DNA from: Candidatus Fermentibacteraceae bacterium
Lineage (GTDB): Bacteria; Fermentibacterota; Fermentibacteria; Fermentibacterales; JCC-6
Assembly (NCBI GenBank): GCA_021162285.1
Contig: JAGGYZ010000329.1
Coordinates: forward strand, 1 to 45,472
Length of the DNA stretch: 45,472 nucleotides
Reading direction: 5' to 3'
The first letter of the stretch is position 1. The number at the start of each line of letters is the position of its first letter. The position numbers and the translations under genes were made by a program. The notes beneath the pieces were generated by a model, which did no database searches, had not been told where the DNA came from, and saw only the letters and a list, made by a program, of their open reading frames with translations. Below are positions 30,461-39,745 of this stretch, in pieces.

Positions 30461-33400
30461 ATGGCATTTCTATTCGGATCAAAATCACAGAGAGCGTTCA
30501 AGAAAATCCAGGATTTGGCTGATAGCGATATGGTCGACCAGGCAGCGGTCATGGTTGAAGAAGACCTTGATCTGCTTCTGGCAGACCATGAAGTAGCAAC
30601 AAAACTGGTCCCTTTTCTTATGGATATAGGTCATCCGGATCTGGGTGGCAGAATCGGTGAGAAAATAATGAGAACTCATTCTGACTTAAGGATGAGTATT
30701 TCCAGACTTCTGGAAGAAAAACAGTCTCAGTTTCCCCGGTCAATAGAACTGTTGCGGGTGATCTGGCGAACAAGACTTCACCAGAGGGATTTCAACGGTT
30801 TAATGGAGTTGCTGGGAAACACCGAGAGGTTAACGGTAAGCCGTTTTGCTGAATCTGTTCAGAGTGCCTATCAGACCCTGGACGGGGTTACGGGAAGAGA
30901 ACTGGGTTCAAGCATCGACAGAGTTCTGGCCTGGTCTGTTATTCAGCTCCACAGGGGAGACCCGGGAGCAGCTATGGATGTGCTGGTGGATTCTGCCGAG
31001 AGATGCAGATTCCCCGAGGAGAGTCTTGCAAGGCTCAGCGGCTGGATAGCTGCCAGAACCGGTGGTACCGATATGGATGTTAATCTGAAAAGAATAACCG
31101 TACTTACCGCAATCGGAGACTCGGAAAGGGCCATATCAGAACTGCCCAGCCTCTACGATGCTGAAGTTGATGTTGTTAACAAAGCTGTTGCTCTTGTTGA
31201 AAAGGATCTTGTTCCCTCCGACCAGACACCGAGAGCCAGAGTTTCTCTTGCCAGGCTGATAAGTGCCAGTGGAAGGCCGGATGATGCCAGTCTGATCCTG
31301 GACAATCTTATAGATGAACACGGTAATTCGTCTCTTCTGGAACAGGCTGTTACACACCTGGTAATAAGTGCTTCAGGTCATGCAAGGGTACATCTCCTTC
31401 AGGCCCGTCTCAGGCTTACAAGGGGAGAGAATACGCAGGCTCTTGACTCGGTGGACAGGGCGTTTCAGTGTGATGATGTGGTAGATTCTCCTATTGTAGA
31501 AACCTGCAGAAAATTCATTAATTCCGGCGTTGACAGAGAAGGGCTTATCTCCGGGAAACTGGGAGAATTCCTTGTTAACAAGGGTGCTGTGGAAGATGCG
31601 GTGGAAGTCCTGGGGCTCCGTGCCAGACAGACCCCGGAATGGGTTCTTGAGCAGATTCAAAAACTCCTGAAGCGTGACAGAACAAGTGCGGCAGTTCTAA
31701 CCCTCCTGGCAGTTGTTCTTCTCATCGACAAAAGAGGTGGAGAAGCTGCTGCAACTCTGAAGCATCTTTCTGCCAGGCAGGATGTTAAATCAAGACAGGA
31801 TATTGTTTCAGTCCTGGCGCATTTTGATGATCTCATGGGAACACACCACGAGTTAAGAAGACTCAGGGCAGCTGCCGGTTACAAAACAGGTAAAGGAGCG
31901 GAGGCTGCTTCAGACTGGCTTGAACTGCTTCTCGTGGGCGAAGAAGTTAACGACGCCGGACTCCTGGAGATTTATGACCGGGAGATCCTGCGTGATCGTG
32001 GAGCAGAGGTTCTCTCATCGGGGTTTGTACCCGGATCGCCGGCAGGAGAACTGGTGATCGCTGCTGCAAACATTTTTTCCGGTAACCTTAAAGACTCCTC
32101 TGCACATTTCACAGCAGCTCTCTCTGACACCAGTCTTGTTGAAAGAGTAACCAGCCTGATTTCTGCTCTGCCTTTTTCTTCTATATCTGCAATGAAGCCG
32201 GCAAAGCTGTTCGAGACTCTTAACGAGAGCGGCAAGGGTAAAGTTGTGGAAAAGCTGCTGCCTGTTATGGCTTCCAGCGGTATCGAAGACTGGATGGATG
32301 AACTTGCTTCCAAACTGGTTCTTGACACTGATGGTGAAACTGTTCTTTTCCGATTGAGCTACTTTATAGACAGAGGAATGCCTGGAACTGCAGCTTCTTC
32401 AGTTCATGGAGTGGGAAAAACAGGCGATGACATTATGCAGCTGGTTCGCGGCTGTGAGCTGCTTGCAGCAGGAAAAGGGGAGCAGGCAACCGAATTCCTT
32501 ACGAAAGCTGCAGTTTCTGACAGAACTGCATTGCTCGCCAGAGAAGTTCTTTCAGGATATCTTGAGTCGGGAAAGGCATCTTCAGCAATGGCGATTGCTC
32601 TGGCCCAGGCTCAGTTGAAGACTGACGACAGTTCAGGTGCTGCTGACACACTTAATGCATTCCTTGATCGGCCGGCAGTTCTCGAATACCTGGAGAGTGC
32701 TGTTGTTGAGGTTCCAAGCTCTTCGGTACTTCAACGAAGCCTTGCTCTGGCCAGATTGTTTGCCGGCGATCCCGAGGGATACAGGGTTGCTGCTGGAACG
32801 GCAGTTGAGGGCAATCCAGATATTGCTGCTGAGCTTGTTCAAGCCGGTATCGACTACTCTGTAGAGCACGGCTATGCCGAAGGTCTGGTTTTTGCTGCTG
32901 AGCTTGGAATAAAATATATCGAGGAATTTGATTCTTCGACTGTGCTTGCACGAGCTTTGTGCATGCAACCGGAACTCGCAGAAAAGATTACCGGTCTTTC
33001 TGCTGGCGATGAGATACTGGGCATGCTGCTTCTGCTTGCTTTCAGTAATCCTGAGGGTTTTGTCTACCGGGAGTTACCGGAAGATATCATCCTGCCTGTA
33101 GAGATGCTGGAGAAGCCTCTCTACAAATGGAGAGAGTCTGAAAACACTCAAGCGCTGGAACAGCTGGAGATGATGGCAATGGAAAACGGGCATCTCAAGC
33201 AGGCTCACGATATACGGATCGCTCTGGCTGAACTTGGAGTTGATCGTTCAAAAGCTCTGCTGCAGGATACAGTAGACAGCCGGGAGTACAGAATGGACTT
33301 TTTGAAGCTGTGCTCTCAGCGTGAGCAGGCTGCGGAGTCTGTCAGCCAGCTCTTCCCGGACGGAGCTGGAAATTCAGACAGTGGGGAAATCTCTGCAGCA

Positions 33401-34009
33401 GTTGATATGCTGGTCAGATGCAAGTCTACCGATGAACTGTTTGTATTTGCTGTTGATATTCTTGAAAATGGCTCCGAGCAGAACAGTGAAGCCGCCGGGA
33501 AAATTGTGGACATATTTATTCCCACAGCCAACGAAGACGGTTCTCTTACCGTTCCGCAGGTTGTGGAACTTCTGCTGATGTCCGGTAGAATTTCTGAGGC
33601 ATTTTTGTTTGCCAGGGGAGATTCGGAACTTTTGAACAAGTTAAAGGATGCGGTAGCAAAACGGGATTCCGAATCTGATTCCGCCCGTGCGCTTTTGCGG
33701 AATGACAGAGCTTTCGAGGTTTTTCTTGCTCCCAATATCTCCGAAGACTCGATGTCACTTGGCGAGGCTCTGTGGCAGCTGGGGAAAAGGGTGGCAGCCT
33801 GCTCTGTGTGGCGAGGTGCCTATACCAGAACCGGGAATCCGTCATTTCTTTACAGGCTTGAATACGCCCAGAGGTACATGGGAGCTCTGGACGAGGCAAG
33901 CGCTGTGTCAAGACTTCTGGCAGAGAAACACCCGGAGAGTGTAAAGCCAGGAATTATAGACTCATTGCCCAACAGTTCACTAAAAATGATAATGTACAAT
34001 ATTAAATAA
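30461..34009 (+). CDS. Very large helical-repeat (TPR-like) protein of unknown function
   Basis: A 1182-residue protein without signal peptide or clear membrane segment, so probably cytoplasmic. Almost the entire length is alpha-helical in pattern, with TPR-like helix pairs such as RPDDASLILDNLIDEHGN and RVHLLQARLRLTRGENTQAL, and repeated alternation of acidic and hydrophobic positions. I see no enzymatic motif. ATG at 30461 follows GGAG in the last codons of the mltD-like gene, five bases before, and the next gene begins 15 bases after its stop. It lies between two lytic transglycosylase genes, so it may scaffold or regulate an envelope assembly; this rests on context only. Confidence 0.7.
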   Translation: MAFLFGSKSQRAFKKIQDLADSDMVDQAAVMVEEDLDLLLADHEVATKLVPFLMDIGHPDLGGRIGEKIMRTHSDLRMSISRLLEEKQSQFPRSIELLRVIWRTRLHQRDFNGLMELLGNTERLTVSRFAESVQSAYQTLDGVTGRELGSSIDRVLAWSVIQLHRGDPGAAMDVLVDSAERCRFPEESLARLSGWIAARTGGTDMDVNLKRITVLTAIGDSERAISELPSLYDAEVDVVNKAVALVEKDLVPSDQTPRARVSLARLISASGRPDDASLILDNLIDEHGNSSLLEQAVTHLVISASGHARVHLLQARLRLTRGENTQALDSVDRAFQCDDVVDSPIVETCRKFINSGVDREGLISGKLGEFLVNKGAVEDAVEVLGLRARQTPEWVLEQIQKLLKRDRTSAAVLTLLAVVLLIDKRGGEAAATLKHLSARQDVKSRQDIVSVLAHFDDLMGTHHELRRLRAAAGYKTGKGAEAASDWLELLLVGEEVNDAGLLEIYDREILRDRGAEVLSSGFVPGSPAGELVIAAANIFSGNLKDSSAHFTAALSDTSLVERVTSLISALPFSSISAMKPAKLFETLNESGKGKVVEKLLPVMASSGIEDWMDELASKLVLDTDGETVLFRLSYFIDRGMPGTAASSVHGVGKTGDDIMQLVRGCELLAAGKGEQATEFLTKAAVSDRTALLAREVLSGYLESGKASSAMAIALAQAQLKTDDSSGAADTLNAFLDRPAVLEYLESAVVEVPSSSVLQRSLALARLFAGDPEGYRVAAGTAVEGNPDIAAELVQAGIDYSVEHGYAEGLVFAAELGIKYIEEFDSSTVLARALCMQPELAEKITGLSAGDEILGMLLLLAFSNPEGFVYRELPEDIILPVEMLEKPLYKWRESENTQALEQLEMMAMENGHLKQAHDIRIALAELGVDRSKALLQDTVDSREYRMDFLKLCSQREQAAESVSQLFPDGAGNSDSGEISAAVDMLVRCKSTDELFVFAVDILENGSEQNSEAAGKIVDIFIPTANEDGSLTVPQVVELLLMSGRISEAFLFARGDSELLNKLKDAVAKRDSESDSARALLRNDRAFEVFLAPNISEDSMSLGEALWQLGKRVAACSVWRGAYTRTGNPSFLYRLEYAQRYMGALDEASAVSRLLAEKHPESVKPGIIDSLPNSSLKMIMYNIK

Positions 34010-34024
34010 AAAATGGAGGAAACC

Positions 34025-35440
34025 ATGGCTGAAAATTCCACCGGATTGACCACAGAGCAGCTTCTTATGGAGCTTGGGAAAGTGGTGCTGGGACTTGGCA
34101 GAAAAATTGAGGTTATGGGAGAGAAGATGGATGCTATTCATTCTGTTCTTGCAGATGATATAGCTCCTGCCTTGAAAGCAGATGAACACAAGCCGAATGG
34201 AGAAGCTGCTGCAGTCGATCTGACTCCGCTTCTTGAAAAGTTTGATGAGCTGAAAGCAGTACTGGAGAAGGGTTCTTCTGAAACTGCACCGGATGGCTCA
34301 GGAACATCTGATGCTCTGGCCGAAAAACTTCAGGCTATTGAAACAGTTCTTTCAAGCGAAATTCTGCCGTCCATCAAAGAGGCAGGTGGTAAAGAGACTG
34401 CTTCCACAATAGATCTGACTTCTGTTATCGAGAAGATTGATGCAGTGTCGGCAGCTATGGAAAAAACAGTGGCTATGGATGAATTGAAACCTCTTCTTGA
34501 GGGTCTTTCCGCCTCTTTTGAAAAGCTTCCATCAAACATGAGTGATTCTCTGAGAAAACTGAAGGAGTCGGATTCTTCGAATCCAATGGAGACAGTGGAG
34601 AAGAAGCTGACTGAAGTTTACAACAAACTTGAGGAAATACTGAAAACATCCAGTGACAGAAAATATGTCGATACCATTACAACGGGTATGACAGAGGTAA
34701 AACAACAGCTGGCATCTTCAGGTGTGCAGATTCTGGAGGTTGTAAAGGCTGTTCCGGACAAGATAGACAAAATGGGCGGGGATCTTTCCGAGGCAATAAA
34801 AGTTCTGTCAGAAAACACAGGCGCCATGCTTGACAAGACCGAGAAGAACATCAGCGAATCCGGCAAGTCTCTCGGGTCGATCAGAGAAGAGCTTGAAAAG
34901 GGTTTGAAGATGAACACGGATATGACCAGTCAGATGGTTGATCTTACAGCGAAATTCGTGGATAGAGCAGAAGAGGACAGAATAACTGATTTGAATACCA
35001 GAGCGATTGGCCACTTCAACCGTGGAGAGTACACGGAATCCGAGGCTCTGTTCAGCCAGGCTCTGAACCTGGCTCCGGAGAATTCTGAGCTTCTGTGCAA
35101 CACGGCTCACCTTAAAGCTGCCATGGAGGAGATGGAGGAGGCAGAGCAGTTGTTCCGCAAGGCTCTGGAGATAACACCAGATCTCGAACCGGCAGTGTCC
35201 GGTCTTGGCCTGCTTATGGTTAAAACGGACAGAGCAGAAGAAACTATTGAATTCCTCAAGAATGCCATTCCCGGAACGGATATGTCTGTACGAACTGTGA
35301 TAGCTCTTTCCCGTGCTCTTGCTGCTGTGGGCAAGCATGCAGAGGCAGTAGAACTGCTGGAGACATCGCTTCGGGGTGCTCCTGAACATCCGGATCTTAA
35401 ACAGGAGCTGGCTGGCTACGGTCAGGAGGAAAAGAGCTAG
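34025..35440 (+). CDS. Coiled-coil protein with C-terminal TPR repeats
   Basis: A 471-residue protein without signal peptide. ATG at 34025 is preferred over one 12 bases earlier because GGAGG precedes it at good distance. Residues about 1-330 are long amphipathic helices with repeated DLTPLLEKFDEL and DLTSVIEKIDAV blocks, resembling a signalling coiled coil. Residues about 335-465 contain three to four TPR units (HFNRGEYTESEALFSQALNL, EEAEQLFRKALEITPDLEPA, KHAEAVELLETSLRGAPEHP). The gene is 15 bases downstream of the large TPR-like gene and ends directly at the next start, so these proteins probably act together. No enzymatic motif was seen. Confidence 0.75.
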   Translation: MAENSTGLTTEQLLMELGKVVLGLGRKIEVMGEKMDAIHSVLADDIAPALKADEHKPNGEAAAVDLTPLLEKFDELKAVLEKGSSETAPDGSGTSDALAEKLQAIETVLSSEILPSIKEAGGKETASTIDLTSVIEKIDAVSAAMEKTVAMDELKPLLEGLSASFEKLPSNMSDSLRKLKESDSSNPMETVEKKLTEVYNKLEEILKTSSDRKYVDTITTGMTEVKQQLASSGVQILEVVKAVPDKIDKMGGDLSEAIKVLSENTGAMLDKTEKNISESGKSLGSIREELEKGLKMNTDMTSQMVDLTAKFVDRAEEDRITDLNTRAIGHFNRGEYTESEALFSQALNLAPENSELLCNTAHLKAAMEEMEEAEQLFRKALEITPDLEPAVSGLGLLMVKTDRAEETIEFLKNAIPGTDMSVRTVIALSRALAAVGKHAEAVELLETSLRGAPEHPDLKQELAGYGQEEKS

Positions 35441-37603
35441 TTGAAACGGATCGCTGTTGCCTGTGTCTTTGTAATTCTCTCCTGTGGAAAGGTGTCAGAT
35501 TCTCCTGAATCTGTGAGTGGAGCTGAGCGAAGCTATCTCATGGAAGTCGCCGGAGACTCACTTCTTGTTTCCGGAGAAGGGGATGCAGCCTCGCTGATGT
35601 TCACCTCTGCTGCTCTGCTTCTTCAGCCAGGTTCGGAGAGAAGAGCGGAGCTTGCTGAAAAGGCTTCAGATGCTTCAGTTTCAGGATCAGTTGTTGTTGC
35701 AAGGCTTCTGCTGGAAACGCCTGGTGGAACCACACCATTCAGGGCGCTGAGAACCGGTGGTTCCCGGATTGCTCCCGACATAATGTCCGGACTGACCGCT
35801 GGCAGGTTTGTTCTTCCGGACTATGTCGCCCTTGTGGCTGCTGAGTCTCTTGTTGTAACAGACCCTGCTTATGCACTGGAGTTTCTTCAGATGATCCGTT
35901 CTGAGTTTCCGGGAACAGCAGAAAAAGACAGGCTTCTTGCAACCTACAGGGCTGCCCTGGGATCAGGAGATATTGATTTACAGCAGCAGTGCTGGAACAC
36001 GGCTTTTGACCGTGACGATGATATATTGAGATCAAAGTTCTACCATTTTCGGGGTATGGCCCGGGGTGTATACGGATTCAACGACTTTGTCGATTCATTC
36101 AACCTGTGGCCTGCAGGAGATATCCATGCAGCAGCATACCAACTGTTGCGGGACACCCTTCTTGCAGATTCTTCGCTTGCAAACATGGTTGCAGACCCCT
36201 TTTACAGTGGTGGTCTGTGGAATGAGGTTTACGATCTGTCGGTAAACTCAGCCTTCCCGCCGGCGCACATTGTGTATCTGGGAGGGAGAACCAGAGACAG
36301 GCTTGGAAGACACGACCTGGCAGTCGAGGTTTTGAGCGGCTATCTGGATAAGTGGCCCCGGGGCAGCGATGCTCCAAATGCATGTATCTACCTGGCCCGC
36401 GACATGGCTGCTCTTGGACTGGTGGATCAGGCAATGCAGAAGCTGGATTACTATGAAAACACATGGCCGGATCACAGCAGAATAAGTAATCTGCCCTGGT
36501 ACAGGGGAAGTCTTCTCGCAGAGAACGGTTTCTGGGAGAGGTCAATACCTTTCTTCGCAGAAACTGTAAGCAGGTATCCGGCAAACACAACTGTGGATGA
36601 TGCTCAGTTTTATGGATGTCTTGCCCTCATGAAAACAGGAAGAACTGCAGAAGCGGTTGAGGCATTCGGTAATTTCAACAGCAGATGGACACAGAGTGTC
36701 TACCGCCCGTCATCAAGATACTGGTATGGAGTACTGAAGATGCAGTCCGGTGATGAATCCGGAAGAGGAGTACTGGAAAGACTGATCAGTGACAAACCAT
36801 TCAGTCTTCCAGCTCGTTTTGCAAGACAGTATCTAGGTGTTCCGGGGTGGCGTCCTTTCTACACAGATGAGCAGCTGGAAGTCTGGATGGCCAGGAATGG
36901 AAAACCATCAGCAGTACCACCGCAGAGTGCCGTGGACGGGGTAATTCTGCTTCAGGCCGGGTGCAGAAAGTGGGCTCTGGATCTTTTCAGCCTTGCAGAG
37001 CAGGAGGTGGGCAGTGTATACGGGCTGGCTGCCTTTTATCTGGAAAACAATGTCTGGGAGAGAGGACCGTCGGCAGCCTGGCAGATATGGAGCCTTGAAG
37101 GCGACAATCGACCACTTGACCTCTGGAGACTTCGTTACCCTGCGGCATGGACAGACGATGTTACAGATGCAACAGCTCAATTTAATATGGATCCAAAACT
37201 GCTGTGGTCTATTATGAAACAGGAGAGTGCTTTTCAACCGGAGTGTTTTTCTTCTGCTGGTGCCAGAGGGCTGATTCAGATGATACCCAGTACTTCCGAG
37301 TATGTTGCCATTGAACACGGATGGCAGGATTCCTATACCCCGGATATCCTGTACGATCCGGCAACATCAATTCTTTACGGTACCGCGTGTATAAGCGGGT
37401 ATGGCGAAGACTTCAGCTGGGACATACCTGGAACCCTTGCAGGTTACAACGGTGGACCGCACAATGCGCTCAGGTGGGGATGGGGAACCGTTTCAACTGA
37501 AGAGTTTTTCAGCCGCATCACCTACAACGAAACGAAGAAGTATGTGGAAATAGTCAGTCACAACTACGACATCTACAAAGAAATCTGGCCTGAATTCAAC
37601 TGA
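35441..37603 (+). CDS. slt: Soluble lytic transglycosylase (Slt70-like) lipoprotein
   Basis: A 720-residue exported enzyme that cleaves peptidoglycan glycan strands. TTG at 35441 directly follows the stop of the preceding gene and has AGGAGGAAAAG ahead. The signal peptide ends in VILSC with Cys15. A long helical superhelix region spans about 20-580, with TPR-like segments (HDLAVEVLSGYLDKWPRGSD, GLVDQAMQKLDYYENTWPDH). The C-terminal SLT domain has the catalytic Glu in MKQESAFQPEC, SSAGARGLIQMIPST and LAGYNGGPHNALRWGW. This is the Slt70 architecture, distinct from the MltD-type enzyme that opens the operon. Confidence 0.93.
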   Translation: MKRIAVACVFVILSCGKVSDSPESVSGAERSYLMEVAGDSLLVSGEGDAASLMFTSAALLLQPGSERRAELAEKASDASVSGSVVVARLLLETPGGTTPFRALRTGGSRIAPDIMSGLTAGRFVLPDYVALVAAESLVVTDPAYALEFLQMIRSEFPGTAEKDRLLATYRAALGSGDIDLQQQCWNTAFDRDDDILRSKFYHFRGMARGVYGFNDFVDSFNLWPAGDIHAAAYQLLRDTLLADSSLANMVADPFYSGGLWNEVYDLSVNSAFPPAHIVYLGGRTRDRLGRHDLAVEVLSGYLDKWPRGSDAPNACIYLARDMAALGLVDQAMQKLDYYENTWPDHSRISNLPWYRGSLLAENGFWERSIPFFAETVSRYPANTTVDDAQFYGCLALMKTGRTAEAVEAFGNFNSRWTQSVYRPSSRYWYGVLKMQSGDESGRGVLERLISDKPFSLPARFARQYLGVPGWRPFYTDEQLEVWMARNGKPSAVPPQSAVDGVILLQAGCRKWALDLFSLAEQEVGSVYGLAAFYLENNVWERGPSAAWQIWSLEGDNRPLDLWRLRYPAAWTDDVTDATAQFNMDPKLLWSIMKQESAFQPECFSSAGARGLIQMIPSTSEYVAIEHGWQDSYTPDILYDPATSILYGTACISGYGEDFSWDIPGTLAGYNGGPHNALRWGWGTVSTEEFFSRITYNETKKYVEIVSHNYDIYKEIWPEFN

Positions 37604-37679
37604 CTGCACACTTATTCGTAGCATACAGCATATCGTTAACTGTTTCTAACATGTTTAGACTGAATAAGATACAGCGAAT

Positions 37680-37709
37680 TTGGTGTTTCAATTCGCGGAA
37701 TTGTATAAT
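37680..37709 (+). promoter_or_regulatory. Candidate promoter of kbl
   Basis: TTGGTG (37680-37685) and a perfect TATAAT (37704-37709) are separated by 18 bases. The implied leader of about 57 bases contains a small hairpin, CCAGTC (37720-37725) with GGCTGG (37731-37736). It matches no riboswitch that I recognise. Confidence 0.55.
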
Positions 37710-37772
37710 CGGGGCAGTACCAGTCTGAAAGGCTGGACGGCACATCTGTTTCATACACAGAAGGGAAACACA

Positions 37773-39017
37773 ATGTCTCGCAGAATATACAGTGATATTA
37801 CAGACCTTATCGAAAAAAGAAGAGCAGAGGGTTTGATAAAAGAGGAGAGAGTTATCACCTCTCCACAGGGCACAGAGATAGAAGTCGGTTCCAGAAAGAA
37901 TGTACTTAATTTCTGTGCAAACAATTACCTGGGGCTGTCAAATCACCCTGCCGTGCGTCAGGCGGCAAAAGACACTATGGACAGCAGAGGCTACGGGCTT
38001 TCCAGTGTGAGATTCATCTGTGGCACACAGGACATTCACAGGGAGCTTGAGACAAAGGTATCTGAATTCCTTGGCACCGATGACACAATTCTCTACGCTG
38101 CCTGCTACGATGCCAATGCCGGTATCTTTGAACCATTTCTTGATTCAGACAGTGCAATAATAGCGGATCAGCTGAACCATGCTTCGATAATTTCAGGGGT
38201 AAGGTTGTGCAAAGCAAAGAGGTACATCTACAGTCACAATCAGACAGGTACTGGTTCCTACAGTTTTGACGGTAAAGATCTTCCCGGTCTTGAGGCGATA
38301 CTGTCAAGTGAAGAAGTGCAGAACTGCAGGTATCGCATGGTATCAACCGATGGTGTTTTCAGCATGAACGGTGACATTGCTCCACTGGATAGAATTGTAA
38401 AGCTATGCAACAAATACGATGCTCTGCTGATGGTTGATGACAGTCATGCCACCGGGTACATCGGAGCAACCGGCAGAGGTACCCATGAGCACTACGGCGT
38501 TATGGGCAGTGTAGACCTGATCACAACAACCTTCGGAAAAGCACTTGGAGGCGCAAGTGGGGGCTGTACTTCCGGCAGGAAGGAACTGATCGACTGGCTC
38601 CGACAGATGTCACGCCCCTACCTTTTTTCCAACACTGTTGCACCGGCAGTGGTAGGTGCAACAATAAAGGCAATTGACATGCTCACACAAAGCACTGCCC
38701 TGCGCGACAAAGTTCATGAGAATGCCAACTATTTCAGAGATGGAATCAGAAAAGCAGGGTTTTCCATCATCGACGGTGAAACTGCAATTGTTCCAATTAT
38801 GTTCGGAGGTTATGAAAACGACGCAGTGCTTGTGCAGAAGTTTGCGAACGATCTTCTGGAGCACGGTGTCTATGCAATTGGCTTCTTCTTTCCTGTTGTG
38901 GCGCTGGGACAGTCAAGAATCAGAGTGCAGCTCAGCGCGGCGCACACTCGGGAACAGCTTGACAGAGCAATACAGGCTTTTGTAGCTGTGGGAAGAGAAA
39001 ACGGAATCGTAAACTGA
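37773..39017 (+). CDS. kbl: Glycine C-acetyltransferase (2-amino-3-ketobutyrate CoA ligase)
   Basis: Kbl splits 2-amino-3-ketobutyrate with CoA into glycine and acetyl-CoA, completing threonine breakdown after threonine dehydrogenase. The 414-residue protein has the alpha-oxoamine synthase signatures FCANNYLGLSNHP, YGLSSVRFICGTQDIHRELE, STDGVFSMNGDIAPL, VDDSHATGYIG, and the PLP lysine in TTTFGKALGG (Lys256). Compared with my memory of E. coli Kbl, about a dozen residues are inserted after RYIYSH. ATG at 37773 follows AAGGGAA; longer in-frame starts are rejected. Its pathway partner lies 4.7 kb downstream. Confidence 0.93.
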   Translation: MSRRIYSDITDLIEKRRAEGLIKEERVITSPQGTEIEVGSRKNVLNFCANNYLGLSNHPAVRQAAKDTMDSRGYGLSSVRFICGTQDIHRELETKVSEFLGTDDTILYAACYDANAGIFEPFLDSDSAIIADQLNHASIISGVRLCKAKRYIYSHNQTGTGSYSFDGKDLPGLEAILSSEEVQNCRYRMVSTDGVFSMNGDIAPLDRIVKLCNKYDALLMVDDSHATGYIGATGRGTHEHYGVMGSVDLITTTFGKALGGASGGCTSGRKELIDWLRQMSRPYLFSNTVAPAVVGATIKAIDMLTQSTALRDKVHENANYFRDGIRKAGFSIIDGETAIVPIMFGGYENDAVLVQKFANDLLEHGVYAIGFFFPVVALGQSRIRVQLSAAHTREQLDRAIQAFVAVGRENGIVN

Positions 39018-39027
39018 TATCCAGGGA

Positions 39028-39063
39028 GTATTGACATACCCAGCAATAGTATGAATATACCCA
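39028..39063 (+). promoter_or_regulatory. Tandem operator candidate, two GTAT-N4-ATACCCA repeats
   Basis: GTATTGACATACCCA (39028-39042) and GTATGAATATACCCA (39049-39063) are direct repeats spaced exactly 21 bp, two helical turns. The core GTAT-N4-ATAC is itself an inverted repeat, as expected for a dimeric winged-helix protein. The first copy covers the -35 and the second the -10 of the promoter candidate in front of the winged-helix gene, which suggests autorepression. Confidence 0.65.
39031..39059 (+). promoter_or_regulatory. Candidate promoter of the winged-helix gene
   Basis: A perfect TTGACA (39031-39036) and AATATA (39054-39059) are separated by 17 bases. The ATG at 39066 begins seven bases after the -10, so the transcript would be leaderless. 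Confidence 0.5.
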
Positions 39064-39065
39064 AT

Positions 39066-39704
39066 ATGAGTAACAACCCGAACGAATTGATTGGCGAGAG
39101 CCTTTTTGGAAAGGTTCGCAGGAAGGTTCTTTCCACATTTGTGCTCAATCCAGAGCGTACATTCTATCTGCTTGAACTGATCAGATTTCTTAACTCCGGC
39201 AGGGGAGCAGTTCAAAGAGAAGTTACCCGGCTTTCAGGCGCTGGGATCATTACGCGAACGAAGGTGGGTAACCAGGTACACTACAGAGCGAACACAAACA
39301 ATCTTATCTACAGAGAACTCAGGTCAATATTTTCGAAAACGACAGGTTTGATTGATCTTCTCAGAGCAGACCTTGAAAGCTGTACTGATGAACTGGGGAT
39401 GGCTTTCATATACGGTGACTATGCCGCTGGAACAGCAGGCGAGAATTCACCGGTCAAGCTGATGGTTGTTGGCGATACTGCAATGGATGCTGTTCGTGCA
39501 TGTACTGTAGAGTTTTCAAGGGAGGCGGCGAGAGAACTTCATGTTACTGTTCTGACTGCTGCTGAGCTGAAGAGGAGACTGGCATCCCACGACCGACGGA
39601 TTAATGAGATTCTTGCGGACAACAAGATATTTCTTGCAGGAGGTGGAAGGGAGCTTCAGGTTCTATCAACTACCGGGGATGACCTTTTCGATGGAATCTT
39701 TTAG
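39066..39704 (+). CDS. Winged-helix regulator fused to a degenerate nucleotidyltransferase-like domain
   Basis: A 212-residue probable transcription factor. Residues about 15-80 form an ArsR/MarR-like winged helix (KVRRKVLSTFVLNPERTFYL, GAVQREVTRLSGAGIITRTK, wing VGNQVHYRAN). Residues about 110-205 resemble the minimal nucleotidyltransferase (MNT) fold, FIYGDYAAGTAGENSPVKLMVVGD. There the usual GSxARG and SDxDL are replaced by GDYAAG and SPVKL, so catalytic aspartates are absent and activity is unlikely. ATG at 39066 is chosen over ATG at 39051 because the latter overlaps the predicted promoter. No ribosome site precedes either. The next gene follows by 41 bases and is likely in the same transcript. 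Confidence 0.78.
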   Translation: MSNNPNELIGESLFGKVRRKVLSTFVLNPERTFYLLELIRFLNSGRGAVQREVTRLSGAGIITRTKVGNQVHYRANTNNLIYRELRSIFSKTTGLIDLLRADLESCTDELGMAFIYGDYAAGTAGENSPVKLMVVGDTAMDAVRACTVEFSREAARELHVTVLTAAELKRRLASHDRRINEILADNKIFLAGGGRELQVLSTTGDDLFDGIF

Positions 39705-39745
39705 ATTGTCTGTGAAGTGCAGCTGCAAATAAAGACATAAGGCGG

